Shown piece after piece: positions 26,821 to 35,986 of a DNA stretch of 64,000 bases; the first letter of the stretch is position 1, and each line of letters starts with the position of its first letter. Under the pieces are notes generated by a model, which saw only the letters and a list, made by a program, of their open reading frames with translations, did no database searches and had not been told where the DNA came from. The DNA is taken from NCBI RefSeq assembly GCF_017948595.1, contig NZ_JAGFBV010000009.1, positions 62,001-126,000 on the forward strand. The letters run 5' to 3'. This DNA is from Flavobacterium geliluteum (GTDB lineage Bacteria; Bacteroidota; Bacteroidia; Flavobacteriales; Flavobacteriaceae). The translations under genes and the position numbers were made by a program.

Positions 26821-28137
26821 ATGAAAAAACTAATCTTTTCTTCACTGCTTGCCTTTATTCTTACAAGCGGATTTGCTCAAAATTTCAACTCAAAACGACT
26901 CGACAGTCTCTTTCAGCTTTTAGATAAAAATAATAAATACATGGGAAGCATCGCCGTTTCTGAAAACGGAAAAGTCATTTACTCGAATGCTGTTGGATAT
27001 GATAACATCTCAACTTCAAAAAAATCAGATACAAATACAAAATACCGAATTGGTTCTATTTCTAAAATGTTCACTACGGCTTTAATTTTTAAAGCTATCG
27101 AAGAGAAAAAATTAAATCTCAAGCAAACAATCGACAAATACTTTCCAACGGTAAAAAATGCTAATAAAATTACGATTTCAAATTTATTAAATCACCGAAG
27201 CGGAATTCATAATATTACCAACAATGAAGATTATAGTTCATGGGAAACCCAATTTCAGTCAAAAGAGAAAATGATTGAAAGAATTGCTACAGGAAAAATA
27301 GAATTTGAACCTGATACCAAAGCTGATTACAGCAATTCGAATTTTATTCTACTCACTTTTATATTAGAAGACGTTTACAAGAAACCGTACAGCGAAATTA
27401 TAACCCAAAAAATCATCAAACCTCTACAACTAAAAAACACGTATTATGGAGGAAAAATCAATTTAGATACAAAAGAGTGTAACTCGTATACTTTTTCGGG
27501 ACAATGGAAAAAAAGCACAGAAACAGACCTATCTATCCCACAAGGCGCTGGAGCACTTGTTTCTAACCCCACAGATTTGACTATTTTTATCGAAAACCTT
27601 TTTGCTGGAAAAATAATTTCATTAGAAAATGTAAATTTAATGAAAACCATAAAAGACAAATACGGAATGGGAATGTTTGAATATCCATATTTTGAAAGAA
27701 AAAGTTACGGACACAGCGGTGGAATTGATGGTTTCAGGTCTTTACTGAGTTATTTCGAAAAAGAAAAACTTGCGGTTGCCCTTACTTCAAACGGACTGAA
27801 TTACGATCTAAATAATATCATTTTATGTGCGTTGAGTTCTTATTTCAACAAACCTTTTGAAATGCCTAATTTTGAAAAAGTAACATTAAAACCCGAAACA
27901 TTAGATCAATATTTAGGCACTTATGCCAGTTTAGAAATTCCACTAAAAATAACCATTACTAAAAAGGACGCATCCTTGATGGCACAAGCAACTGGTCAAT
28001 CTGCATTTCCTCTAGAGGCAAGTAGCGCAACAGTTTTTAAGTTTGATCAGGCTGGGATCGTCTTAGAATTTAAGGCCAGTGAAAAACAAATGACTTTAAA
28101 ACAAGGAGGAAAAGAATTTTTATTTACAAAAGAATAA
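26821..28137 (+). CDS. Secreted serine hydrolase (class C beta-lactamase/esterase fold)
   Basis: 438 residues, signal peptide about 1-19 (SGFAQ). The serine beta-lactamase fold motifs are S79-x-x-K82 (GSISKMFT), Y170-S-N172 and HSGG (about 298-301) in place of KTG. That combination is typical of class C-like esterases and D-amino-acid peptidases of the beta-lactamase superfamily more than of true AmpC enzymes. A C-terminal beta domain follows from about 355. Third gene of the padR transcript, 5 nt after the membrane gene, so it is probably induced through PadR. Substrate unknown; peptides or peptidoglycan fragments are possible. Confidence 0.88.
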   Translation: MKKLIFSSLLAFILTSGFAQNFNSKRLDSLFQLLDKNNKYMGSIAVSENGKVIYSNAVGYDNISTSKKSDTNTKYRIGSISKMFTTALIFKAIEEKKLNLKQTIDKYFPTVKNANKITISNLLNHRSGIHNITNNEDYSSWETQFQSKEKMIERIATGKIEFEPDTKADYSNSNFILLTFILEDVYKKPYSEIITQKIIKPLQLKNTYYGGKINLDTKECNSYTFSGQWKKSTETDLSIPQGAGALVSNPTDLTIFIENLFAGKIISLENVNLMKTIKDKYGMGMFEYPYFERKSYGHSGGIDGFRSLLSYFEKEKLAVALTSNGLNYDLNNIILCALSSYFNKPFEMPNFEKVTLKPETLDQYLGTYASLEIPLKITITKKDASLMAQATGQSAFPLEASSATVFKFDQAGIVLEFKASEKQMTLKQGGKEFLFTKE

Positions 28138-28154
28138 AAGCAATATAAAAGCAT

Positions 28155-28193
28155 AAAAAAAGCTAGTTTCTGAATTTGAAACTAGCTTTTTTT
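28155..28193. terminator. Bidirectional terminator between the serine hydrolase and pit genes
   Basis: Perfect 16-bp stem with arms 28155-28170 and 28178-28193 (core AGCTAGTTTC / GAAACTAGCT), loop of seven, A run on the left and T run on the right. It can serve both the plus gene ending at 28137 and the minus gene ending at 28245. Confidence 0.88.
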
Positions 28194-28244
28194 ATATGTT
28201 TTAAAAATGCGATTTTATCTTTCACATTTTACAAAAATCATTAT

Positions 28245-29585
28245 TTACATAAATATACTTAAAATAAAATAAACCAATCCAGCCAAAATTGCCGATATAG
28301 GAATAGTCAATATCCAAGCCCAGATCAAACTAACGGTTACTCCCCAACGAACTGCTGAGACACGTTTTGTTAATCCAACTCCAATAATAGAACCTGTAAT
28401 TGTGTGGGTTGTACTTACTGGAATTTTTAAATGCTCAGTAAAATATAATGTTAAAGCTCCAGCTGTTTCTGCGGCAACACCTTCAAAAGAAGTTACTTTT
28501 GTGATCTTAGAACCCATTGTTTTTACAATTTTCCAACCACCACTTAAAGTTCCTGCTGCAATTGCAGAATAACACGCTAACGGAATCCAACCCGGCATTA
28601 CACCTTTTATACCCATATCATCATTTGGCAGAACAACGTCTAACCATGAAGCCATGTGAACTCCCGGATTTGTATTGATATAAACTGCAACAGCCGCTGC
28701 TATAATACCCATTACTTTTTGAGAATCATTACCTCCGTGACCTAAACTAAAAGCCGCAGAAGATAATAATTGCATTTTCTTTAGCGCAGCATCAGCCTGA
28801 TGTAGATTTAAACTACTAAAGATCAAACAAAAACCACTTACTGTTAAGATAATAAAGGCCACTAAAAGCCATTTGATATTATGCGGATCAAAAGCTACGC
28901 TCCAAAAATGCGAATCAAATCGAGGTTTTCCATGCTCAACAATCTCTTCATAAGGAACCATCAAGCGACTAACAACCCATACAGTAGCGATCATTAAAAC
29001 AACTGTGAATATTTTAGGGCCAATAACTTTACGAGAAGCATTTAACAACCAGATTGAAATTAGGTATGATGCTAATGCTCCCAATAATGGTGCTAAAACA
29101 ATAAAGGCAATAATGATAAGAACTCCCGAAGGCATTCCGCCATCTTTACCTGCTTTGTACCAACTTACGATTTCGTACCAATAATGTGTAGTTCCATCTT
29201 CGCCAACATAACCAGAAAAACCGTGTACTGCTATTGCGTGAGCCACAGCTGCTCCGGCAAAACCACCAATCAGAGTGTGTGATGAACTAGAAGGAATTCC
29301 TAACCACCATGTCAATAAATTCCAACAAATAGCCGCGATAACACCCGCCAAAATCACTACCAAATTAATCTCCATGGTATGTGCGGTTTTTGCTACTGTA
29401 TCTGCAACACCAAATCCGAAAACCCAATAAGCTAAAAAGTTAAAAAAAGCTGCCCAAAGTACGGCCTGAAAAGGCGTTAGAACCTTTGTTGCAACAACTG
29501 TAGCTATAGCATTTGCCGCATCATGAAAACCATTGATGTAATCAAAAATTAAAGCTAATACTATAATAATTATAAGTAGCGTCAT
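28245..29585 (-). CDS. pitA: Inorganic phosphate transporter, Pit family
   Basis: 446 residues with about 10-11 hydrophobic segments. The duplicated Pit signature is present: GFHDAANAIATVVATKVL near the N-terminus and GGNDSQKVMGIIAAAVAVY in the second half, with PVSTTHTITGSIIGVG and PSSSSHTLIGGFAGAAV. It imports phosphate (as a metal-phosphate complex) by proton symport. It follows a DUF47 gene by 33 nt; the Pit-DUF47 pair is widespread and the partner modulates the transporter. Longer than average because of a hydrophilic middle loop (about 125-150 and 205-245). Confidence 0.95.
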   Translation of the reverse strand: MTLLIIIIVLALIFDYINGFHDAANAIATVVATKVLTPFQAVLWAAFFNFLAYWVFGFGVADTVAKTAHTMEINLVVILAGVIAAICWNLLTWWLGIPSSSSHTLIGGFAGAAVAHAIAVHGFSGYVGEDGTTHYWYEIVSWYKAGKDGGMPSGVLIIIAFIVLAPLLGALASYLISIWLLNASRKVIGPKIFTVVLMIATVWVVSRLMVPYEEIVEHGKPRFDSHFWSVAFDPHNIKWLLVAFIILTVSGFCLIFSSLNLHQADAALKKMQLLSSAAFSLGHGGNDSQKVMGIIAAAVAVYINTNPGVHMASWLDVVLPNDDMGIKGVMPGWIPLACYSAIAAGTLSGGWKIVKTMGSKITKVTSFEGVAAETAGALTLYFTEHLKIPVSTTHTITGSIIGVGLTKRVSAVRWGVTVSLIWAWILTIPISAILAGLVYFILSIFM

Positions 29586-29618
29586 AAAATTATAACTTCA
29601 GAATGAAATAAATTGAAT

Positions 29619-30263
29619 TTAAGAATGTTTTACCGAAATAGATTCTAGTATGTTTGCAACACTTTTACATTTGTCTGTTGCAGATTCTAAAACAGATAAC
29701 ACTTCTTTATATTTAATAATATTTTTAGCGTCTGTTTCGTTTTCAAAAATTTCAAAAACTGCTTTGTTATAAACGTTATCCGATTTGTTTTCAAGTTTAT
29801 TAATTCTGGCACATGCCTCCTTAATAACATTCATGTTTTTTAAGTTGCTCAACTCTTTTACGGCACTGTCAATATTTTGACACGCCTCAAGGTTGATTTC
29901 GGTCATCTTTCTGATTGATTTTGTAATTTTATCAACCTGATATAATCTCATTCTGCTGGCTGCACCATGCAAATAATCAGCCACGTTATCAATAGATGTT
30001 ATTAATGTGTGAATGTCTTCTCTATCGAATGGAGTAATAAAGTTTCTACTCAACTCTAAATTAGTCTGACGTGTAATGTCTTCTCCTCTTTGTTCTAACT
30101 CATCTATTTTCTGAAAAAGAACTTCTCTTTCTTTCAACGGAAGGTTTACAGCTTCGTGTAAATTAGAAGCCAATTCGATCAAATTGCTTGAAGCCTCTTC
30201 AAAAAGTGGAAAGAATTTTTTGTCTTTCGGCACTAAAAATTGGAAAATACTGTTTATTGACAT
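29619..30263 (-). CDS. DUF47 (PhoU-like) Pit accessory protein
   Basis: 214 residues, all-helical, with no membrane segment or signal peptide. It shows the DUF47/PhoU-like pattern: FFPLFEEASSNLIELASNL, EQRGEDITRQTNLELSRNFITPFDREDIHTLITSIDNVADYL and SATDKCKSVANILESISVKHS. The E/D-rich helices bind metal clusters in the family. It lies directly upstream of pit in the same transcript and probably regulates phosphate uptake through Pit. A promoter candidate lies at 30283-30309. Confidence 0.93.
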   Translation of the reverse strand: MSINSIFQFLVPKDKKFFPLFEEASSNLIELASNLHEAVNLPLKEREVLFQKIDELEQRGEDITRQTNLELSRNFITPFDREDIHTLITSIDNVADYLHGAASRMRLYQVDKITKSIRKMTEINLEACQNIDSAVKELSNLKNMNVIKEACARINKLENKSDNVYNKAVFEIFENETDAKNIIKYKEVLSVLESATDKCKSVANILESISVKHS

Positions 30264-30282
30264 TTTTATATTTTTGATACCG

Positions 30283-30309
30283 CAAAATTACTTCAATATT
30301 AATTTGCAA
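30283..30309 (-). promoter_or_regulatory. Candidate promoter of the DUF47-pit operon
   Basis: On the minus strand TTG (30309-30307), 16 nt, TAATTTTG (30290-30283). The spacing is one short of the usual range; the ATG is 20 nt past the -7 box. Confidence 0.5.
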
Positions 30310-30311
30310 TG

Positions 30312-31826
30312 TTAAGCCATTGTTAACAAATCGTTTTCTATTTGGAAACTATCCAGGAATACAACGGTCTTTTGGATATCGTAATGCAAGATCCTGTCTT
30401 CTTTTACCAAAGGCACAACTTCTCTGTAACTACTGAGAAACATCTCGATAAAATCACTTGATTTCAGGGGTGCTCTATACGCAATTGCCTGCGAAGCATT
30501 CATTAATTCGATTGCCAAAATACGCTCTAAATTGTCCATAACACGAAGTGCTTTTGTGGCTCCATTTGCGCCCATACTTACATGATCTTCTTGCCCGTTG
30601 CTCGAAACAATACTGTCTACACTGGACGGAGTTGCCAATTGCTTGTTCTGACTTGCAATACTTGCAGCAGTGTATTGCGGAATCATAAAGCCGGAATTCA
30701 AACCAGGATTATCTACCAAAAAAGCAGGAAGATTGCGCAATCCCGAAATCAATTGATAGGTTCTTCTTTCTGAAATACTTCCTAATTCGGCCAAAGCAAT
30801 TGCTATAAAATCTAAAGCTAAAGCCAAAGGTTGACCGTGAAAATTACCTCCCGAAATAATCTCATCGGCTTCTATAAATATATTGGGATTATCGGTAACC
30901 GAATTGATTTCGGTTTTGAATACTTTTCTAACATAATCCATCGCATCTTTTGAAGCTCCATGAACTTGCGGCATACAACGGAAAGAATACGGATCCTGAA
31001 CATGCTTTTTCTCTTGTGCAATAATTTCACTTCCTTCCAAAAACTCATTGATGCGCTGTGCAGTCAAAATTTGTCCTTTATGAGGGCGCACAAAATGAAT
31101 CAATTCGTTAAAAGGTTCACTTCTTCCATCAAAAGCTTCTAGCGAAATAGTTCCGATTAGATCTGCCAAATACGAATATTTGTAGGCTTTCATCAAAATA
31201 TGTACCCCATAAGCACTCATAAATTGCGTCCCGTTTAGCAAAGCCAAACCTTCTTTAGATTGCAAAACGATCGGCTGCCAGCCAAAATGTTTCAAAACTT
31301 CGCTGGCATGTACTTTTTTGCCTTCAAAAAACACTTCGCCTTCTCCTAATAAAGGTAACGACAAATGTGCCAAAGGTGCCAAATCTCCCGAAGCTCCCAA
31401 AGAACCTTGTGTATAGATAATAGGTAAAACATCATTATTATAAAAATCTACCAAGCGATTCAAAGTCTGCAATTGTACTCCCGAATGGCCATAGCTTAGA
31501 GATTGTATTTTAAGCAACAACATCAGTTTTACGATTTCTAATGGCACTTCTTCGCCTGTTCCGCAAGCATGCGATTTTACGAGATTTTCCTGAAGCTGTG
31601 ATAAGTTTTCGTTCGAAATTTTTACATTACAAAGCGATCCAAAACCAGTATTGATTCCATAAATAGGCTCCGAATGTGTGGCCATTTTTTTATCTAAATA
31701 ATCACGGCATTTTTGAACATTTATTTTGGCTTCGTCAGACAATTCAATCATTTTTTGATGTACAATTATTTCTTGTAAACCTTCTAATGTCAATAATTCT
31801 GAACTTATATAATGGATTTCTTTCAT
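30312..31826 (-). CDS. hutH: Histidine ammonia-lyase
   Basis: 504 residues from the ATG at 31826; a TTG eight codons upstream is rejected. The Ala-Ser-Gly that cyclises to the MIO cofactor is at 145-147 (GSLGASGDLAPLAHLSL). YGINTGFGSL and QENLVKSHACGTG are present; the SH pair (about 85-86) is the one that selects histidine in HAL, while tyrosine and phenylalanine lyases differ there. Expected reaction: histidine to urocanate and ammonia. hutU, hutI and hutG are not adjacent, so the degradation pathway, if complete, is dispersed. It starts upstream of, and in the same direction as, DUF47-pit, but a promoter separates them. Confidence 0.93.
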   Translation of the reverse strand: MKEIHYISSELLTLEGLQEIIVHQKMIELSDEAKINVQKCRDYLDKKMATHSEPIYGINTGFGSLCNVKISNENLSQLQENLVKSHACGTGEEVPLEIVKLMLLLKIQSLSYGHSGVQLQTLNRLVDFYNNDVLPIIYTQGSLGASGDLAPLAHLSLPLLGEGEVFFEGKKVHASEVLKHFGWQPIVLQSKEGLALLNGTQFMSAYGVHILMKAYKYSYLADLIGTISLEAFDGRSEPFNELIHFVRPHKGQILTAQRINEFLEGSEIIAQEKKHVQDPYSFRCMPQVHGASKDAMDYVRKVFKTEINSVTDNPNIFIEADEIISGGNFHGQPLALALDFIAIALAELGSISERRTYQLISGLRNLPAFLVDNPGLNSGFMIPQYTAASIASQNKQLATPSSVDSIVSSNGQEDHVSMGANGATKALRVMDNLERILAIELMNASQAIAYRAPLKSSDFIEMFLSSYREVVPLVKEDRILHYDIQKTVVFLDSFQIENDLLTMA

Positions 31827-32249
31827 CTTATCTGTATTTTGAGAGCTCAAAATTCAACAAATCAATATTAAAAAGCAACCTTTATTCCTAATAATTAAAA
31901 TTTTAACCTTTTATAAATTATCCTTTTATTCCGTAAACAAACGTAACCCTGCAATAAACCATATGTTTACTTTTTTTACCTGCGCTGTCTCTTTAAATTT
32001 CAAAAAAATCATTTACAAAAATATATTCTACTTAACATATAGGACAAAGTAGGTATTTTTTTATTCCTTTTTTATAAAATAAATCTTTGAAATTCAGTTT
32101 ATAGCATCAAAAAAATAAGTAAAATTATACGAATACGGTAACCTTAAAGATTTAATTTTAGTAAATACGTAATATTAAATTGGTACTTTTTGAATTATTG
32201 AAATATTCGCAAAAAGAAAATAAAGGTTTTTCTCTTTTATAAAAAACTG
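31827..32249. other. Divergent spacer between hutH and the thr operon
   Basis: About 420 nt, very AT-rich. One minus-strand TACGTTTG (31945-31938) could be a -7 element for hutH, but lacks a TTG at the right distance. No reading frame or repeat stands out. Confidence 0.45.
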
Positions 32250-32257
32250 TACTTTTG
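32250..32257 (+). promoter_or_regulatory. Candidate -7 element of the thr operon
   Basis: TACTTTTG matches TAnnTTTG. The upstream position has TTT where TTG is expected. Transcription would start near 32264, leaving about 37 nt before the leader-peptide ATG at 32301. Confidence 0.5.
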
Positions 32258-32300
32258 AAAATAAGAAATGAAAAGTAACAGCTACAAATATCTATCTACA

Positions 32301-32366
32301 ATGACAACTCAAAACAGAGTTGCAATTGCTGCTACAACATCTACTACGACTACTACTACCCCTTAG
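32301..32366 (+). CDS. thrL: Threonine-rich leader peptide of the thr operon
   Basis: A 21-codon frame ATG ACA ACT CAA ... ending with six consecutive threonine codons (ACT ACG ACT ACT ACT ACC), then CCT TAG. Ten of its 21 residues are threonine, and there is one isoleucine codon. An in-frame ATG at 32268 could extend it by 11 codons. The end of the frame (32357-32371) forms a 6-bp hairpin TACCCC-TTA-GGGGTA that contains the stop codon. It lies about 105 nt upstream of thrA. The design is that of attenuation by charged tRNA-Thr. I see no classical GC-rich terminator with a T run between 32372 and 32472, so how the signal acts is open. Confidence 0.82.
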   Translation: MTTQNRVAIAATTSTTTTTTP

Positions 32367-32472
32367 GGGTATACATTTTACATACAATCCTTGGTTATCT
32401 ATACTTTTTTCTCGAAAGAAGAGAGTCATTGGATACATAAAAACATTTGCTTTAAAAGAAAAAAATATCAAA

Positions 32473-34920
32473 ATGAAAGTATTAAAATTTGGCGGAACTT
32501 CGGTAGCCAATGCACAAAATATAAAACTCGTTCTAGAAATTATTAATCAAAATTCAAAAGAAGGAAGACTAGCAGTAGTCGTTTCGGCATTAAGCAAAGT
32601 AACCGATTTACTGCAACTGGCAGCAGCAAAAGCAGCCGCTAACGATGAAAGTTTTAGAGAAATCGTTGCCGAAATTGAGAAAAAACACCTGGATACGCTA
32701 AAAGAATTAATTCCGGTAAGCGAACAAAGCAGTTTGTTGAGCCATATCAAAAGAATAATCAATCATCTGGAAACTTTACTGGATGGCTGTTTTTTATTAG
32801 GCGAATTATCTCCGAGAACTGCCGATACTATTTTGAGTTTTGGAGAGCTGCTTTCGTCTTATATCATTGCGCAAGCGTATCATCAAATTAATAAAAACTC
32901 TGTTTACAAAGACAGCCGCGAAATCATTAAAACAAATAGTAACTTTGGTAAAGCGGTAGTAAATTTTGAAATTTCAAATCAATTGATTCAGGAATATTTT
33001 GCAGAAAACGAGTCTCAAATCAATATTTTACCGGGCTTCATCGCCTTAACGCTCGACGGCATCACTACTACTTTGGGGCGCGGAGGTTCAGATTATACGG
33101 CAGCAATTCTTGCCGGAGCGCTTGATGCTGAACAACTTGAAATCTGGACTGACGTCAACGGAATGTTTACTGCTAACCCAAAAATCGTAAAACAAGCCCA
33201 GCCAATTGCTACTATTTCGTATCAGGAAGCGATGGAATTGTCGCATTTTGGTGCCAAAGTATTGTACCCGCCAACAATACAGCCGGTTTTACGGAAAAAT
33301 ATTCCAATTTTAATTAAAAATACTTTTGATCCTCAAGCAGAAGGCACTTTAATTACCAATCAGGCACCTGCAAATGGCACAGCCGTTAGAGGTATCAGCC
33401 ATATTGACAACATTTCGCTTTTAACACTAGAAGGCTCAGGAATGATTGGTGTGTCAGGTTCTTCAAAACGATTGTTCGAAGTATTGTCACACGAAAAAAT
33501 CAATGTTATTTTTATCACTCAGGCCTCCTCGGAGCATTCTATTTGTATCGGAATTCTAAATTCGGATGCTGATAATGCCGAAATTGCCATCAATAAAGCT
33601 TTTGAAATTGAGATTTTACAAAACAAAATCGATCCGTGTATTGTAGAAAAAAACCTTTGTATTATTGCTTTGGTCGGTGAAAATATGAAAAATCACCAAG
33701 GTCTGAGCGGAAGAATGTTTAGCACTTTAGGAAAAAACAATGTCAACATTCGTGCGATTGCGCAAGGTGCTTCTGAAAGAAATATCTCGGCAGTAATTAA
33801 CGAAAGAGACGTAAAAAAAGCATTGAATACCCTACATGAAAACTTCTTTGAAGAAAACACCAAACAACTCAATTTGTTTGTAATGGGTGTTGGAAACGTT
33901 GGAGAAAAATTCATCGAGCAAATTCACAATCAAAGAAAATTTTTAAAAGATAATTTAAAGATAAACGTTCGCGTAATTGCGTTGTCAAATTCTAGAAAAA
34001 TGCTTTTTGACGAAGACGGAATTTCTCTAAAAGAATGGCAAGCGGCTTTAGATAATGGCGAAACTGCCCAAAAAGAAGCATTTATTGCCCGTGCGAAAGA
34101 ACTCAATTTACGCAACAGTATTTTTGTAGATATTACAGCCGATGCAAGCGTTTCTGAAACTTACGAGCAATTTTTAAAAGAAAGCATTGCGGTAATAACC
34201 TGCAACAAAATTGCCTGTTCATCGGCATATGATAATTATAAAAAACTAAAGAGCTTGTCTCGTCAATACAATGCTCCATTTTTGTTTGAAACCAATGTGG
34301 GTGCGGGATTACCGATTATCGATACGGTAAAAAACTTAATTGCTTCTGGTGATAAAGTACATAAAATACAGGCTGTTTTGTCTGGAAGTCTGAATTTTAT
34401 CTTTAACAATTTTGATAAAAATAACTCGTTTCACGATGTGGTAAAAGAAGCGGGCGTGCAAGGTTTTACCGAGCCTGATCCGAAAATTGACCTCAGCGGA
34501 ATTGACGTAGCACGCAAAATACTGATTCTCATTCGCGAAAGCGGTTACGAAATGGATATTGACGCCATTGCCAACGAATCATTCCTGCCAGCCGAATGTT
34601 TGGCAACGACTAATAACGAAGCCTTTTTTACCTCTTTAATCAAACATGCTCCTCATTTTGAGAAAATCTATGAAGAAGCACTCAGCAAAGATTCGAGATT
34701 GAAATATGTAGCGCAATTCGAAAACGGAAAAGCAAGCGTTGGCCTGCAATTTATTCCTAAAGATCATCCTTTTTATAATTTAGAAGGAAAAGACAATATC
34801 GTCCTCTTTTATACCGATCGCTACGTAGATCAGCCATTATTAATAAAAGGAGCCGGAGCTGGTGCTGCCGTTACCGCCTCTGGTATTTTTGCAGATGTAA
34901 TTCGTATTGGGAACATATAA
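32473..34920 (+). CDS. thrA: Bifunctional aspartokinase I/homoserine dehydrogenase I
   Basis: 815 residues from the ATG at 32473 (MKVLKFGGTSVANAQN); an open frame upstream to 32320 is in another frame from the leader peptide and is not used. Aspartokinase domain at about 1-290 with KFGGTS and GRGGSDYTAAILAGAL, two ACT domains at about 300-450 (GSGMIGVSGSSKRLFEVL and GLSGRMFSTLGKNNVNIRAIAQG), homoserine dehydrogenase at about 465-815 (VMGVGNVGEKFI nucleotide-binding loop; ETNVGAGLPII; GSLNFIFN). It carries out the first and third steps from aspartate to threonine and methionine. First structural gene of thrABC; leader peptide upstream. Confidence 0.96.
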   Translation: MKVLKFGGTSVANAQNIKLVLEIINQNSKEGRLAVVVSALSKVTDLLQLAAAKAAANDESFREIVAEIEKKHLDTLKELIPVSEQSSLLSHIKRIINHLETLLDGCFLLGELSPRTADTILSFGELLSSYIIAQAYHQINKNSVYKDSREIIKTNSNFGKAVVNFEISNQLIQEYFAENESQINILPGFIALTLDGITTTLGRGGSDYTAAILAGALDAEQLEIWTDVNGMFTANPKIVKQAQPIATISYQEAMELSHFGAKVLYPPTIQPVLRKNIPILIKNTFDPQAEGTLITNQAPANGTAVRGISHIDNISLLTLEGSGMIGVSGSSKRLFEVLSHEKINVIFITQASSEHSICIGILNSDADNAEIAINKAFEIEILQNKIDPCIVEKNLCIIALVGENMKNHQGLSGRMFSTLGKNNVNIRAIAQGASERNISAVINERDVKKALNTLHENFFEENTKQLNLFVMGVGNVGEKFIEQIHNQRKFLKDNLKINVRVIALSNSRKMLFDEDGISLKEWQAALDNGETAQKEAFIARAKELNLRNSIFVDITADASVSETYEQFLKESIAVITCNKIACSSAYDNYKKLKSLSRQYNAPFLFETNVGAGLPIIDTVKNLIASGDKVHKIQAVLSGSLNFIFNNFDKNNSFHDVVKEAGVQGFTEPDPKIDLSGIDVARKILILIRESGYEMDIDAIANESFLPAECLATTNNEAFFTSLIKHAPHFEKIYEEALSKDSRLKYVAQFENGKASVGLQFIPKDHPFYNLEGKDNIVLFYTDRYVDQPLLIKGAGAGAAVTASGIFADVIRIGNI

Positions 34921-35060
34921 AAGGTGCAAAGGCTCAAAGTAGCAAAGGTTCAAAGGTTTTTCACTTTGTCGCTTTGCCTCTTTGATCTCTATGCCTAAAA
35001 TAAAAATATTGAGTTGCAAAAGCCTTTGTTCCTTTGAGCCTTTGCTACTCTGAACCTTAA
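34921..35060. repeat. CAAAGG-word inverted repeat filling the thrA-thrB gap
   Basis: The left arm (34921-34957) is built of words such as GTAGCAAAGGTTCAAAGG; the right arm (35023-35060) is an imperfect reverse complement. The best-matched core is 21 bp (34936-34956 against 35031-35051) with two mismatches. The element occupies nearly the whole 145-nt gap between two cotranscribed genes. Confidence 0.8.
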
Positions 35061-35065
35061 AAAAA

Positions 35066-35986
35066 ATGACAGAAATAAAACTCTTTTGCCCAGCTACAAT
35101 CGCGAATCTTTCCTGTGGATTTGACGTTCTGGGACTTTGCCTGGACAATGCAGGTGACGAAATGATTGTTCGAAAAGTAGAACAAAAAGGTGTTCGCATT
35201 ACTAAAATTATAGGTGCCGATTTGCCTTTAGAAACCGATAAAAATGTTGCGGGAGTAGCTGCTCTAGCAATGCTGGCAACCTTAGAAGTGGATTGCGGAT
35301 TTGAAATCGAAATTTACAAACACATCAAAGCCGGAAGCGGTATTGGTAGTAGTGCTGCTAGTGCTGCAGGAGCTGTTTTTGGCATCAATGAATTATTAGG
35401 AAAACCTTACTCTCGCAAAGATTTGGTGCAATTTGCCATGCAAGGCGAAAAATTAGCCAGCGGAAATGCACATGCCGATAACGTTGCCCCTGCCCTTTTG
35501 GGAGGTTTTACGCTGGTGCGAAGTTATCATCCACTGGATATTATCAGGATTGACAGTCCTGAAGAATTGTTCGCAACGGTTGTTCACCCTCAAATTGAGT
35601 TAAAAACTTCTGATGCCCGTTCTGTTTTAAAACAAACGGTTTCCCTAAAAAGTGCCATCATGCAGTGGGGAAATGTAGGTGGGTTAATTGCAGGGTTGTA
35701 CACCAAAGATTATGATTTAATCGGGCGTTCGCTTCATGACGAAATCGTAGAACCGTTGCGTAGCGTTTTGATTCCTGGTTTTGATTTAATCAAACAAACG
35801 GCTTTAGAAAACGGTGCTTTGGGCTCTGGAATCTCAGGTTCTGGCCCTTCTATTTTTGCTTTAAGCCGAGGAAAAAATACCGCAGATCAAATTGCCAAAG
35901 CGATGAGCGACGTATACGAAAAAATGAATTTGCCTTATGAAATTCACGTTTCGAAAATAAATCCTGATGGCGTGAGAATTATTTAA
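35066..35986 (+). CDS. thrB: Homoserine kinase
   Basis: 306 residues, GHMP kinase family. It opens with IKLFCPATIANLSCGFDVLGLCLD, and the ATP-binding glycine/serine loop KAGSGIGSSAASAAGAVFGINELLG is at about 90-115; the C-terminal GALGSGISGSGPSIFALS is the third GHMP motif. It phosphorylates homoserine. It is the second gene of thrABC. ATG at 35066, 145 nt after thrA across an inverted repeat. Confidence 0.97.
   Translation: MTEIKLFCPATIANLSCGFDVLGLCLDNAGDEMIVRKVEQKGVRITKIIGADLPLETDKNVAGVAALAMLATLEVDCGFEIEIYKHIKAGSGIGSSAASAAGAVFGINELLGKPYSRKDLVQFAMQGEKLASGNAHADNVAPALLGGFTLVRSYHPLDIIRIDSPEELFATVVHPQIELKTSDARSVLKQTVSLKSAIMQWGNVGGLIAGLYTKDYDLIGRSLHDEIVEPLRSVLIPGFDLIKQTALENGALGSGISGSGPSIFALSRGKNTADQIAKAMSDVYEKMNLPYEIHVSKINPDGVRII

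Noticed and set aside
32401..32425. Rho-independent attenuator before thrA
   Set aside because: The best stem has about seven pairs with two G-T and is not followed by a T run; too weak to call.
32320..32472. Upstream extension of thrA
   Set aside because: It is only an open frame overlapping the Thr leader peptide; aspartokinase begins at MKVLKFGGTS.
34840..35199. 119-codon minus-strand frame across the thrA-thrB gap
   Set aside because: It overlaps thrA, the inverted repeat and thrB; shadow of real genes on the other strand.
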